From assembly GCA_964431965.1 (NCBI GenBank), contig CAYSLU010000035.1, forward strand, positions 1 to 45,917: 45,917 nt of DNA. The letters are read 5' to 3'. Below the pieces are notes generated by a model. It did no database searches, was not told the DNA's origin, and was given only the letters and a program-made list of their open reading frames with translations. Shown one piece after another: positions 16,904 through 25,367 of this stretch. This DNA comes from CAYSLU01 sp964431965 (lineage in GTDB: Bacteria; Verrucomicrobiota; Kiritimatiellia; CAIKKV01; CAYSLU01). The position numbers and the translations under genes are program-made. The first letter of the stretch is position 1. Every line of letters starts with the position of its first letter.

Positions 16904-17142
16904 CCGGATGAACCACGGAGACACAGAGACACAGACACGGAGAAGAAGGTCACGGAGGCTCGACAATGCCGGCCTGCCCGTCGTTCTCTCGCGTCCTATT
17001 GGGGGGACGGAGGAGTGCCTGTTCCGGCTCCTTCTTCTCCCTGACCAAATGCGAGTGAATGGCAGCAGACCGCGGCAGCGGGCTGTCGCCATTCGCGAGT
17101 CTCCGTGTTCTGGTCCGCTCCTTGTCTCCGTGGTGAATCCGG
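16904..17142. mobile_element. Possible miniature inverted-repeat element (non-coding)
   Basis: A 239-base block bounded by imperfect inverted repeats of about 40 bases: left arm CCGGATGAACCACGGAGACA onward (16904-16942), right arm the reverse complement of CTCCGTGTTC...GTCTCCGTGGTGAATCCGG (17101-17142). Inside, AGAAGAAGG pairs with CCTTCTTCT, and GCGAGTGAATGGC (from 17050) pairs with GCCATTCGCG. No coding capacity. The CCACGGAGACACAGAGACAC wording is a common intergenic repeat in environmental bacterial genomes. Only one copy is in this window and no target duplication is obvious. Confidence 0.5.
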
Positions 17143-17191
17143 ATGAGATGGGAGGCCAGCCACGCGTCCGAAGCTAGCGTTCGGCCCGAAG

Positions 17192-17899
17192 ATGAAGATG
17201 CCAACAGCAAAGCAGACCATCACCTTCCCCGTCGGCCCGTGGATGATTATCCCTCAGGCGCTCGTCGTGGCGTGGCTCGTTGGCGGCATTCTTTACGAGC
17301 CTCCCGAAATCCATCGCCAACTTGAGAGACACCTCTTCCTTCAGGGCAACACAGACTGGGGCGGTGGCTGTCTGTTTGCGGGCACGGTTGCCCTCTACGT
17401 GGCCTTCGGCTTCACAGCCGCATGGTATCTCGCTCTCAAGATGCGGGAAGCCGGGCCTTCGGCGTCTTTCGGAAAGGATCTGCTGAAAGCCCTCTGGGTC
17501 CTGAGGTTCCATGTCGTCACCTTCGTTATCGGCGGCACTGCCGACCTCGGATATGACGCTCGTGTAGCACCGAACGATTTCAGAAACATGTTCCTGCTGG
17601 CCTGTCTGATCTACCTGCTCAGCATCATTCTGGTTGTCGGGATGGCCAGACGGCGCCTTTCTCTTGCCGGACTCTTGGCTCTGGCTCCACTGTTCACGAT
17701 CCTGTGGCTGACTGTTGGATCGGACGGGAACACAGCACGAGCGGGACAACTCGTGCAGTCCGGGCAAGACCCGCAACCGATCAGAAGAGGAACAAGGCAC
17801 GGCATCATGCTTTTATGGCATCGGGTGTGCGATTCCATCTTGGGTGATATCAGCGACGAAGAGGACGGGCGAACGACAGGCCGCGCTGTACCGCCGTAA
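17192..17899 (+). CDS. Multi-pass membrane protein of unknown function
   Basis: 235 residues with five likely membrane helices: about 15-32 (IIPQALVVAWLVGGILY), 57-81, 105-120, 132-150 (MFLLACLIYLLSIILVVG) and 157-176 (LAGLLALAPLFTILWLTVG). The family is not recognised. The last 50 residues are hydrophilic, Arg/Gln-rich and unlike the rest, so the original stop may have been lost by a frameshift. Start ATG at 17192 has only a weak CGAAG upstream; an ATG two codons later is equally possible. Lower GC than the neighbours. It lies just beyond the miniature inverted-repeat candidate, with no operon partner. Confidence 0.6.
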   Translation: MKMPTAKQTITFPVGPWMIIPQALVVAWLVGGILYEPPEIHRQLERHLFLQGNTDWGGGCLFAGTVALYVAFGFTAAWYLALKMREAGPSASFGKDLLKALWVLRFHVVTFVIGGTADLGYDARVAPNDFRNMFLLACLIYLLSIILVVGMARRRLSLAGLLALAPLFTILWLTVGSDGNTARAGQLVQSGQDPQPIRRGTRHGIMLLWHRVCDSILGDISDEEDGRTTGRAVPP

Positions 17900-18019
17900 G
17901 CGGCCGCTTCCGGCGTCCAGTGAACCTGGCTTGATCGATGAGCGACAAACCCCCGGGTGCGCGCCCGTCCGCGCAACGGGGGGGGAAACCTCTTTGAGGT
18001 CCGTCCCCGGTGTGCTTGA

Positions 18020-21000
18020 ATGGAACCGATGTCGCCGTCAGCACATCGGGCACCGCGTGCGGCGCGCCTTCTGAGACGCCTGCTCTCAGGGCTCTGCCGC
18101 GCCAGCGCAACGGCGCCGGGCTTCTTCGGGCTTGGGGCCGTCATCGCGATCGAGGGTATGCCGGACAGCGGAAACCTGCTCCAAAACTCCGACTTCCAGA
18201 GCGACTGGCTCTGTCTGATGCCGGAGAACAAGACGCTGGTTTGGTGCTATCACCCGGACTACTTCAACCGCCGCGACTTCAACCCGGACGGCTGGCTCTG
18301 CAAGGGCAACTGGCGCTGGGACAATGCCGACGCCCCGCCGGGCGATCGCCGTTTGCTGCTCCAGGGCGCCAGCACGGTCGTGTCCCAAGCCGTGAACTGG
18401 GCCGTGGTGTTTGACGACACCATCCTGCCGCCCCGCAACCAGATCGCCGAGGACGGCGCCTTCCCGCTTGCGCAGAGCGTGGCCAGCTCACGTCCCCTCC
18501 GCCTCGTACGCGATCTGACCCTCCGCGTCCGGGTCCGTGGCCAGGCCGTGCCCGCCGGTGCCGGACGAGTGGAACTCCGGCTGGGGAAAGCCGCCGTCAC
18601 CAATGCGCTCCCCGCGGGCACCTACGACTGGCAGTGGCTGACGCTGAACCTGCCGGCCAGCAACTGGCTGGCCACCGCCGTGTCCACCAACAGTGGAACC
18701 GCTTGGCTCCTGCCGCCCTTCGCCGCCGTCCGCTTCGTCTACAGCAACGCCGCCGGCTCCGTCGAACTCGGCCGCGCCGAACTCACCGAGCCGGGGCCCA
18801 CCTCGCCGAACGTGCTGTCCAACGGCGGGTTCGAGTCGGTGGATGCCGCCGGCTACCCGGTCGGCTGGAGCGCCCCCCGGAAGCTCCTGCACTTTCCGAT
18901 GAAGCCCTATTACCTGTTCCAGTCCTGGCACAACGCGATTAGCGATAACCGGGGGCCCGTAACGGCCGACTCACTCGTGACCCGCTCTGGCGCGCGCTCC
19001 CTCAAGATGATCGTCCCGGCCGGCGACGAGAAGCAGGTCGTGTCGGATCCCATCGTGCTCAACCAGGCCACTCAGCGCCTCATCGAGGTCAGCGCGTGGG
19101 TGAAGACGGATCGCATGGCCATGATGCAACTCTATGCCATCGACCAGAATGGCGCGCTCCTGCCCGGCTACAACGTCATGCAGAAATCCGGTTTCAGTCC
19201 CCTCTATTTCACGACGGTGGCCGACAGCGACTGGCATCTGGTTCGCCAGGTGTTCCGCGCCAACACGAACGCGCCGCTGCTTCAGAGCATCCGGCTTCAG
19301 CTCTGCGCCCGGGGCGTGAACGGCTTCACCCTCGATGATACCGGCGAACTGCCCCAGAACAATGTGGTCGGCACGATCTGGTGGGACGACGTGCGCGTCT
19401 ACGAGCCGGAGAGCACGGCCTCGGAACTCGCGGCTCGGGGCGTCGTACGAGGCGCCAACGCCTACGCCTGGCCCGGCATCCAGATCGCGGACTTCGATCT
19501 CGGCGAACGGCTGATCGGTGCCAACGTTATCAAGGCGACGCTGCTCAACCCGGGCCCGGCCCAGCCGTTCAGCCTGCGCTGGCGCTTCACCTCCCCCGGC
19601 GGTCGCTCATGGACCTTCACCAGCGCGCCACAGGCCGTCCCGGCCGGCGGGCGTGTGCCGTTCCAGGTTCCGTATGAGCTGACGGAATGCGTATCCAACG
19701 CCTACACCGAATGCCGCGGGGTGCTCGAGGTGTTGAACTATGCCGGGATCGTGGCCGCCTCGAACGCGCTGTGGTTCACACCATGGACGACGCCAATCGA
19801 TATCCAGCTCGGCGCTCTCTATCCTGCGCCCGACCAGACCAATCTGTATGTCCGCCTCAACATCGGCCTGTCCGCCGCCGCCATGGCAACGGCGGACAAG
19901 GCGCGGCTTGAGATCGTACGCCGCGCCACGGGCGAAGTGACGAATGCCCTGGAGATCGCGGCAGATCCCGCGGCCATCGCCGCGCAGCGCGACCGCGTCC
20001 CCGCGGAAGTCTACGACGATTGCCGCAACCTGCTGCTGGCCGACATCGGCATCACCATGCTGCCGATCCAGCCGTTCAACGATCCGCAGCGAACCTGGTA
20101 CCTGCGCGTGAGCGTGCTGGACAGCAATCGGGCCGTGCTGGCGCGCGCCGATTCCGACCCGTTCTGCCGGCTGGCGCACGATCCCCCGCAGCCGGCCATG
20201 ACGAACGTGGTCATCACGACCAACGGCCTGATGCTGATCGACGGGAACCCGTGGATGCCGTGGGGTCGTATCTACCAGAACGCCCCCGTCTACTCCGGCC
20301 CTGCAGACCCCGGCGCGGGCAAGTACCGGAGCCTGAAGAACCTGCCTGCCTGGAGTCTCTACGGCTGCCGCTTCGGGCTGGCCACGATGACGCGCGAGAA
20401 GGATGACTTCAACGTCCTGCGCTACTACTGCACGCAGACCAGCCGGACGCCGATCACCAACGACTGGGCGCAGCACAACCTGGCCGTGGCCACGGCCTAT
20501 CCGTTCGCCTATGCCGTGTGGTCTATCGCGGAGATGTACGGGAAGATGGGCGGCCAGGCCGCCTGCGACTCCTACCTGAGCTGGGCCAGCAACGCGCCCA
20601 TGGTCGCCTCGCTCAGCCCCGGCATCGAGGAGTCGTTCGCCCTGTTCGTCCCGCGCACCACGAACGAGATTGAGGGGCTCAAGAGCGTAACGGAGTACAT
20701 CCGCGCCCGCAGCGGAAAGCCGACGATGGTGAGCCACGGCGGGTACTGGAATCGATTTGAGTTCGAGAGGGTTTCCTTCTTCGACATCTTCGACCCGGAG
20801 ACGGAGCCGCTCTATCCGGCGAACATCCACACCGACCTCGCGCCGTTCACCGCCGGGAAGGCGAAGACCATCTGGCTGCGCTCGCAGATGTACGAGAGCA
20901 TCCCGTACGAGCGCTGGCGCTTCCACACCTTCGTCGAGCTGATGCGCGGCTGCAGGGGGTGGCAGATGGCCCAGGGCATTGGGGATCTGTCGCTCTTCCG

Positions 21001-22000
21001 CGGCCTGCGCGGCGAGCTGGAATACCTGAAGCCGGCCGCCTTCTCCACCGACCCGGGCCCGGCGGTGCAGATCGAGCCGGACATGGAGCACTGGGTGCGC
21101 CGCTACCAGGGGCGAACGTACATCATCGCGGCGACCACCCGTGGCATCACGCTCGGGAAATGGCGGTGGGCAGACGATCGGCCCTCGCCGGCCGGCCGCA
21201 GTCGCGTCACGTTCGGGACCAGCGAGATCCGGAATGACGACAACAGCTACTGCATGGGCGTCGAGCCCCTCCTCACCGGCCCGGCCGTGCACGGCATCAA
21301 CTGGTTGCCGGACAGCCGCGTCTGGCCCGCCGGCAGCAGGCTGGTGCAATGGGTGTGCTTCGATCCCGCCGCACCGCCGACCAACGTCGCGTTCGTCGTC
21401 AAGGCCGACGGCCGCTGGCTCTATGGCGCCTGCTGGGGCGACTTCAACCCCGACTTCACGAGCGACCCCGGCCGCCAGGAGTGGTTCCTGCGAGCGCTGC
21501 ATAAGAACGTCACCGGCTTCCTCGGCTGGGGTCCCACCTATCCGTTGGATGCCTGCCGCATCTACACCATGACCAATGCGCTGGCCATGGGCTCCATGCC
21601 GTCGGCCGGAGTCTGGCACAGGATCGAGATCCCGCTTTCCGCGATCGGCGTCACGACGCAACTCATCGACGGCGTGGCGTTCATCCACGACGAACGCGGC
21701 CGCGCCTGGTGGAGCCGCACGTCGATCGTCGAACCGTCCGGCACGAACACCGTGCTGTTCGGCGATTCCATCGAACGTCCGGCGTCGCAGCTCGTGCAAA
21801 CGCGGATCCGCGTTGCCGGCCTCACGAACGGGACGCCGGTGCGCGTGCTCTTCGAAGACCGCACCCTCACTGGCGGGGCGGACGGGTTTGTGGACGACTT
21901 CACGGGTCGCGATGTGTACCAGCGCTATGGCGGCGACTTCGGGCTCGGCTATGGTGCCGCGCCCGTGGCCCTGCATATCTATGAGATCAACGGTCCATAG
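18020..22000 (+). CDS. Large exported carbohydrate-binding / glycoside-hydrolase-like protein
   Basis: 1326 residues. The N-terminus is Arg-rich with a hydrophobic patch (APGFFGLGAVIAIEG), a poor but possible export signal. Two CBM4/9-like modules start at NLLQNSDF (about 52) and NVLSNGGFES (about 264); the second contains VSAWVKTD and TIWWDDVRVYEP, family hallmarks. A linker of Ig-like strands follows (about 490-720). From LMLIDGNPWMPWGRIY (about 735) to 1040 the sequence resembles the start of a GH2/GH42-type TIM barrel, but I cannot place catalytic acids with certainty. A last beta-rich region (1100-1326) resembles another sugar-binding module. Its stop overlaps the start of the next exported protein by 20 bases, so the two are coupled. 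Polysaccharide binding or degradation is inferred. Confidence 0.72.
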   Translation: MEPMSPSAHRAPRAARLLRRLLSGLCRASATAPGFFGLGAVIAIEGMPDSGNLLQNSDFQSDWLCLMPENKTLVWCYHPDYFNRRDFNPDGWLCKGNWRWDNADAPPGDRRLLLQGASTVVSQAVNWAVVFDDTILPPRNQIAEDGAFPLAQSVASSRPLRLVRDLTLRVRVRGQAVPAGAGRVELRLGKAAVTNALPAGTYDWQWLTLNLPASNWLATAVSTNSGTAWLLPPFAAVRFVYSNAAGSVELGRAELTEPGPTSPNVLSNGGFESVDAAGYPVGWSAPRKLLHFPMKPYYLFQSWHNAISDNRGPVTADSLVTRSGARSLKMIVPAGDEKQVVSDPIVLNQATQRLIEVSAWVKTDRMAMMQLYAIDQNGALLPGYNVMQKSGFSPLYFTTVADSDWHLVRQVFRANTNAPLLQSIRLQLCARGVNGFTLDDTGELPQNNVVGTIWWDDVRVYEPESTASELAARGVVRGANAYAWPGIQIADFDLGERLIGANVIKATLLNPGPAQPFSLRWRFTSPGGRSWTFTSAPQAVPAGGRVPFQVPYELTECVSNAYTECRGVLEVLNYAGIVAASNALWFTPWTTPIDIQLGALYPAPDQTNLYVRLNIGLSAAAMATADKARLEIVRRATGEVTNALEIAADPAAIAAQRDRVPAEVYDDCRNLLLADIGITMLPIQPFNDPQRTWYLRVSVLDSNRAVLARADSDPFCRLAHDPPQPAMTNVVITTNGLMLIDGNPWMPWGRIYQNAPVYSGPADPGAGKYRSLKNLPAWSLYGCRFGLATMTREKDDFNVLRYYCTQTSRTPITNDWAQHNLAVATAYPFAYAVWSIAEMYGKMGGQAACDSYLSWASNAPMVASLSPGIEESFALFVPRTTNEIEGLKSVTEYIRARSGKPTMVSHGGYWNRFEFERVSFFDIFDPETEPLYPANIHTDLAPFTAGKAKTIWLRSQMYESIPYERWRFHTFVELMRGCRGWQMAQGIGDLSLFRGLRGELEYLKPAAFSTDPGPAVQIEPDMEHWVRRYQGRTYIIAATTRGITLGKWRWADDRPSPAGRSRVTFGTSEIRNDDNSYCMGVEPLLTGPAVHGINWLPDSRVWPAGSRLVQWVCFDPAAPPTNVAFVVKADGRWLYGACWGDFNPDFTSDPGRQEWFLRALHKNVTGFLGWGPTYPLDACRIYTMTNALAMGSMPSAGVWHRIEIPLSAIGVTTQLIDGVAFIHDERGRAWWSRTSIVEPSGTNTVLFGDSIERPASQLVQTRIRVAGLTNGTPVRVLFEDRTLTGGADGFVDDFTGRDVYQRYGGDFGLGYGAAPVALHIYEINGP

Positions 22001-23432
22001 TCGATCGGACAGAAGAGCGGCGATCTGGGCGCGTGCGGCTGTCCGTGCGTCTGCATCCAGCCTTGCGGTCCTGCTGGCCGCTACGTCCCTGCGTGCGGCT
22101 GTTCCGGCCGCCGATTCCTTTGAGGCGTATCCGGACGGCGTGTCGCCCGCCGGAACGAACGGCTGGCTTGCGCCCGCGCCGGCCAACCTGTTCGCGACGA
22201 ACAGCCCAGCTCTCGTTTCCGGCCTCACCAACTGGGCCGATCGCTCGGGTTGCGGGTATCCGCTGCAGGGTGCCGCGCACAGCCGTGCGATCCGGTTCAG
22301 CGGCGGTGCGTCCAACGTTTTCGGTGCCACGGCGGCCCAGCCGCTCTGCGTCGACTTCCTTGTCTCGCCCCAGGCGTGGACCGACGCCGCTCCTCCCGCG
22401 ATCCGAGCCGGGATGCTCTTCGCGTTCTACGTGTCGTCTGGCGGGCATCTGGTTGTGGCGCGCTCCTCCGACGTGGGGCCCGACGCCAGCAACGTTTGGA
22501 CCGAGATTCCGGAGGTCACGATCTCGGCGAACGACTGGGCGCGCGCGACGGTCACCTTGGTGTGCGGGGCGGACGCCGCCTTCTACTCCCTGCGGGTCGA
22601 TGGGCAGGGGCCGGTGTTGCATGCCCAGGCGTTGGCGCAGCCCGACGAGACCGCGCCGGCCGGCGGGCCATGGTTCGCCTGCGCCAACTTCCGTTCGCGC
22701 ATCGCGGCCTCGACCTTCTCACTGTCGGGCGCCGGATTCCTGGACGACTGGGTGGTGACGAATGCCATGCCCTCGTTCGCGCCGGCGCCGGCGCCGACCG
22801 CGCTAATCACCCCGGTCTGCGACTCCGCCGGCGGCGCGATCGCGCCCGGCACAACCGTCGAAGTGCCGGTCGGTGTGTCGACGAGTTTCACGATTCAGGC
22901 GGATCCCTATTTCCACGTCGTCGGGGTTCAGACTAACGGCGGCGCGGTCCTCGATCACGACTTCCTGGGAAGCCCGACGAACCGCTATGTGTTTACCTGG
23001 CCTTCCGTGCCGGCGGGGATGCATGTCCTGAGCGGAGCGTTCGGCCCGGATCTCGCGGCGCGCGGGACGCCGGTGCCGTGGCTGGCCCGCTACTACGTGA
23101 CCAACGATTTCGATGGGGCGGCGGAGAGCGACACGGACGGTGACCGGCTGCCGGCGTGGGCCGAGTACCTGGCGGGTACAGATCCCACCAACGGCGGCTC
23201 GGTCTTTGCGATCGAGAACGTGGGAGTGAGCGCTGGATCGAACTATGTGATCTGGACGGCCGGGGGCGACCCCGCGCTTCCGCCGTTCGTGATCCGGCGG
23301 AGCGCCAGTCTGGGTGACGGCGTATGGGAGCCCGCCGGCATGCTCTGGCGGCAGCCGCTCGCGGAGACCAACGTCTGGTTCGATCCGCTTCCCACCTCGC
23401 CCGCGTTCTACCGCATCACGATCACGAACTAG
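21981..23432 (+). CDS. Exported LamG-like protein with DxDxDG calcium-binding motif
   Basis: 483 residues. ATG at 21981 lies inside the end of the preceding gene (20-base overlap); the longer open frame upstream is a shadow of that gene. A basic stretch and a hydrophobic run (ASSLAVLLAATSLRA) make a late but good signal peptide. Residues about 35-260 look like a concanavalin/LamG-type jelly roll (DSFEAYPDGVSPAGTNGW near its start; GAGFLDDWVV near its end). A small beta domain follows. ESDTDGDRLPAWAEYLAGTD at about 375-394 is a thrombospondin-3-like calcium-binding repeat with the usual WAEYLAGTDPTN ending. The C-terminal 80 residues (FVIRRSASLG to AFYRITITN) are the common C-terminal beta module of PVC exported proteins, probably for surface retention. 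It probably works with its overlapping partner on an external glycan. Confidence 0.75.
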   Translation: MRSTVHSRSDRRAAIWARAAVRASASSLAVLLAATSLRAAVPAADSFEAYPDGVSPAGTNGWLAPAPANLFATNSPALVSGLTNWADRSGCGYPLQGAAHSRAIRFSGGASNVFGATAAQPLCVDFLVSPQAWTDAAPPAIRAGMLFAFYVSSGGHLVVARSSDVGPDASNVWTEIPEVTISANDWARATVTLVCGADAAFYSLRVDGQGPVLHAQALAQPDETAPAGGPWFACANFRSRIAASTFSLSGAGFLDDWVVTNAMPSFAPAPAPTALITPVCDSAGGAIAPGTTVEVPVGVSTSFTIQADPYFHVVGVQTNGGAVLDHDFLGSPTNRYVFTWPSVPAGMHVLSGAFGPDLAARGTPVPWLARYYVTNDFDGAAESDTDGDRLPAWAEYLAGTDPTNGGSVFAIENVGVSAGSNYVIWTAGGDPALPPFVIRRSASLGDGVWEPAGMLWRQPLAETNVWFDPLPTSPAFYRITITN

Positions 23433-23452
23433 CGGGGATGGGCTGGCGTGCA

Positions 23453-23530
23453 TTGGTGTTTTCCGAGTAGGCGCCGCCTGCCGGGCGGCGCCCTGCGATC
23501 CCGCGCTGAAAGGCAGCAATCCCATGCCCA
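23453..23530. repeat. Family G palindrome with extended context, copy 3
   Basis: ATTGGTGTTTTCCGAGTA, palindrome at 23470-23492, and a tail ending GCAATCCCATGCC. It aligns with 11793-11870 end to end. It starts 21 bases after the stop of the LamG-like gene. Confidence 0.75.
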
Positions 23531-23561
23531 GAGGGACAGACCCTTGGATTGCTCCAACCAC

Positions 23562-23588
23562 GGGAGGGCCCGCGGCCCCGCGGTCCGG
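23562..23588. repeat. Short GC palindrome, family B, copy 4
   Basis: GGGAGGGCCCGCGG then CCCCGCGGTCCGG: one arm base has changed (GGTCC for GGGCC), weakening the stem. The lead-in CCAACCACGGGAGGG is the same as at 3175. Confidence 0.7.
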
Positions 23589-23630
23589 CGAATGGAACGA
23601 TCACATCCTGTGACTGGGGTGCAGACGGCT

Positions 23631-23735
23631 GCCACGCGCTCACGCGCGCGGCTACAGGAGCGGCTGCCGATGTAGCCGCGGCCGTAAGGCCGTGGCGGGA
23701 GTGGCAGAGGGCCACACGCTGACGCGTGCGGCTAC
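23631..23735. repeat. Direct repeats flanking a GCCGCGGCC hairpin (families E and F)
   Basis: GCCACGCGCTCACGCGCGCG plus GCTAC at 23631-23655 and GCCACACGCTGACGCGTGCG plus GCTAC at 23711-23735 flank a GTAGCCGCGGCC-GTAA-GGCCGTGGC hairpin at 23672-23696. The hairpin recurs alone at 31244-31268. The rest of 23433-23864 shows no gene. Confidence 0.7.
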
Positions 23736-23864
23736 GGGGCGTCCACATCCGTATCCCGCCGTGACTGCCACGAGGGACCGACGCTGGAGGCTCTCGCGTT
23801 CAGCACAGCCTCGTGCCGCCGCAGGCAAAGCGAATCGGCCCTCCTCTTGCCTTGAGCGATCCTT

Positions 23865-24407
23865 TTACGCCCTCAGGTTGCGGTGGAACACCATGAAGAA
23901 GAGGCCGCTTTGCATGACGTGCCGGAGCCCGAGCCCTTCGGCCTCGCTCAGGACGATGTGCCCCTTGAACACCTGGGCGCCGGACTTGTCCTTTTTCGAA
24001 ATGTCGAGGAAGTAGCCGGGGTGATCCTTGCCTTTCCGGAACGTGATGATCGTGTTCGCGTTGCCGGACTCGTGGTAGATGCCGTTGCGCTGGCCGCCGG
24101 CTTGCTCAGCGCGGCCCTCCAGAACGGTGAGGAGTTCGCATACGTCCGCGAAGTCCAGCTTCACCGTCACCTTCCCAGCCCAGTTGAAGGTGGCCGCGGT
24201 TCGGCCGTGTTCGCCGCGGGCCGCCGTCTCCTGCCTCGCCATCTCGAGGAAGAAGCAGTCGTACCGGTCTTCGTCCGCCTTGTTCAGCCGCAGCTCGATC
24301 TGCAGCGCCGAGCCGGTCCCCTTCGAGTCGGGGTGATAGTAGATGAGCCGGCCGGGGTGCGGCTTGGGTGCCTGCGCCTCATCGCGTGGCTGTGTGTTGT
24401 TTTCCAT
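23865..24407 (-). CDS. Conserved protein of unknown function next to ssb
   Basis: 180 residues, soluble. The core reads GRLIYYHPDSKGTGSALQIE, then KADEDRYDCFFLEMARQ, TFNWAGKVTVKLDFADVCEL, GQRNGIYHE, ISKKDKSGAQVFKG and LFFMVFHRNL. Alternating strands and basic residues, with a repeated F-x-W-x-x-K-V-T-V-K-L pattern, would suit a small nucleic-acid-binding fold such as a Whirly or PUR type, but this is only a resemblance. I believe similar proteins occur in Kiritimatiellota/Lentisphaerae; I cannot name a Pfam. ATG at 24407 has no strong ribosome site. It is the last of three genes in the ssb group (53 bases after the previous stop), which supports a role in DNA metabolism. Confidence 0.7.
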   Translation of the reverse strand: MENNTQPRDEAQAPKPHPGRLIYYHPDSKGTGSALQIELRLNKADEDRYDCFFLEMARQETAARGEHGRTAATFNWAGKVTVKLDFADVCELLTVLEGRAEQAGGQRNGIYHESGNANTIITFRKGKDHPGYFLDISKKDKSGAQVFKGHIVLSEAEGLGLRHVMQSGLFFMVFHRNLRA

Positions 24408-24460
24408 GGGTCATGTTCGCTCGTGAAGATGTGGGTTCGAATGATCCGAAAGACCGTCTG

Positions 24461-24769
24461 TCAACGCGGACGCGATGCGATCCAACCGCCGCCAGCGACC
24501 AGCAAGGCGACACAGATGAGCACCGTGGCCGCCTGCGCGATCGGGGACACCATCCCGCACACGGTGCCGATCGCCAAGGGGCCGCCCAGCATCGCCACGC
24601 ACACACCGATCGCCGATCCGGCATCGCGATGACCGAGATTGATGGCCCATCCCGTCCAGCGCCAGCGCCTCCATACGATGGGTCGCGGATCCGCCCGGCA
24701 GTAGTAGAAGATACCCGCCTTCCAGTGCCGACGGTTCGACCGCAGTCCGACCAGCTCTTCCCTCTCCAT
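24461..24769 (-). CDS. Small membrane protein in the ssb group
   Basis: 102 residues. ATG at 24769 (MEREELVGLR) is chosen because GGAGG lies 6 bases upstream; an in-frame ATG at 24832, 3 bases after the ssb stop, would add 21 residues without a usable site. A cytoplasmic, Trp/Arg-rich N-terminal part (WKAGIFYYCRADPRPIVWRR) is followed by two membrane helices: AGSAIGVCVAMLGGPLAIG and AATVLICVALLVAGGGWI. The family is not recognised. It lies between ssb and the 180-residue gene on the same strand, so it is probably co-transcribed. Confidence 0.65.
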   Translation of the reverse strand: MEREELVGLRSNRRHWKAGIFYYCRADPRPIVWRRWRWTGWAINLGHRDAGSAIGVCVAMLGGPLAIGTVCGMVSPIAQAATVLICVALLVAGGGWIASRPR

Positions 24770-24835
24770 GATGTCCCTCCGCGCGGCTGCCCGCTCCCTC
24801 AGCTGGGTAGCCGCCCCGGTCCCTTCGATCATCCC

Positions 24836-25255
24836 TCAGAATGGCATCTCGCCCTCGGATGCTACGCCGGATTCGGCCGTAGCAGGCGCCTTCCGTCCCC
24901 CCGCGTCGGCCGGCCCGGCTTTCGACAGGCGGCCGACAAACTGAACCCGGTCCGCGCGAACGCGGAGCCGGCTTCGCTTCTCCCCCTCCTGCGTCTCCCA
25001 CTGATCGTATTCGAGCCGGCCCTCCACCACCACAGCCGATCCCTTGGACAGGTACTGCCCGCAGGTCTCGGCCTGCTTCCCCCAGACCACGACGTCCGCG
25101 AAACACGTGGTCTCGACTCGCTCGCCGCTCTTGTTCGTGTAGCTGTCCGATACGGCCACACCCATATCGGACACCGTCGATCCGGCCGGCGTCTTCCGCA
25201 CTTGCGGATCCCGTGTCAAGTTACCCATCAGGAACACTCGGTTCAAGGATCCCAT
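24836..25255 (-). CDS. ssb: Single-stranded DNA-binding protein
   Basis: 139 residues. Binds single-stranded DNA in replication, repair and recombination. The OB fold is clear: NRVFLMGNLTRDPQVR, VSDMGVAVSDSY, TTCFADVVVWGKQAE, YLSKGSAVVVEGRLEYDQW and RLRVRADRVQFVG. The disordered tail is short and ends GEMPF, a weakened form of the usual acidic DDDIPF tip that recruits partner proteins. ATG at 25255 has AGGAGG 7 bases upstream; a GTG two codons earlier is less likely. It heads a three-gene group with the small membrane protein and the 180-residue protein. The sigma-like pair lies 112 bases upstream on the same strand. Confidence 0.93.
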   Translation of the reverse strand: MGSLNRVFLMGNLTRDPQVRKTPAGSTVSDMGVAVSDSYTNKSGERVETTCFADVVVWGKQAETCGQYLSKGSAVVVEGRLEYDQWETQEGEKRSRLRVRADRVQFVGRLSKAGPADAGGRKAPATAESGVASEGEMPF

Positions 25256-25367
25256 CGTCACTCCTCCTGTGTTGGTTGTGGCTGCGCTGGTACGCTTGAG
25301 CTGTGCTCGCGCGACTCAGGGTTCCACATATGAAGAAGAAGCGAACGAACACGAATTCCGAAAACAG

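Noticed and set aside
19607..22330. 907-codon minus-strand frame
   Set aside because: Shadow of the large exported protein; spans its stop and the next start, with no recognisable domain.
24425..24445. GGGTTCGAATGA, resembling a tRNA T-loop
   Set aside because: The flanking bases do not pair as a T-stem and no acceptor or anticodon arms are found around it.
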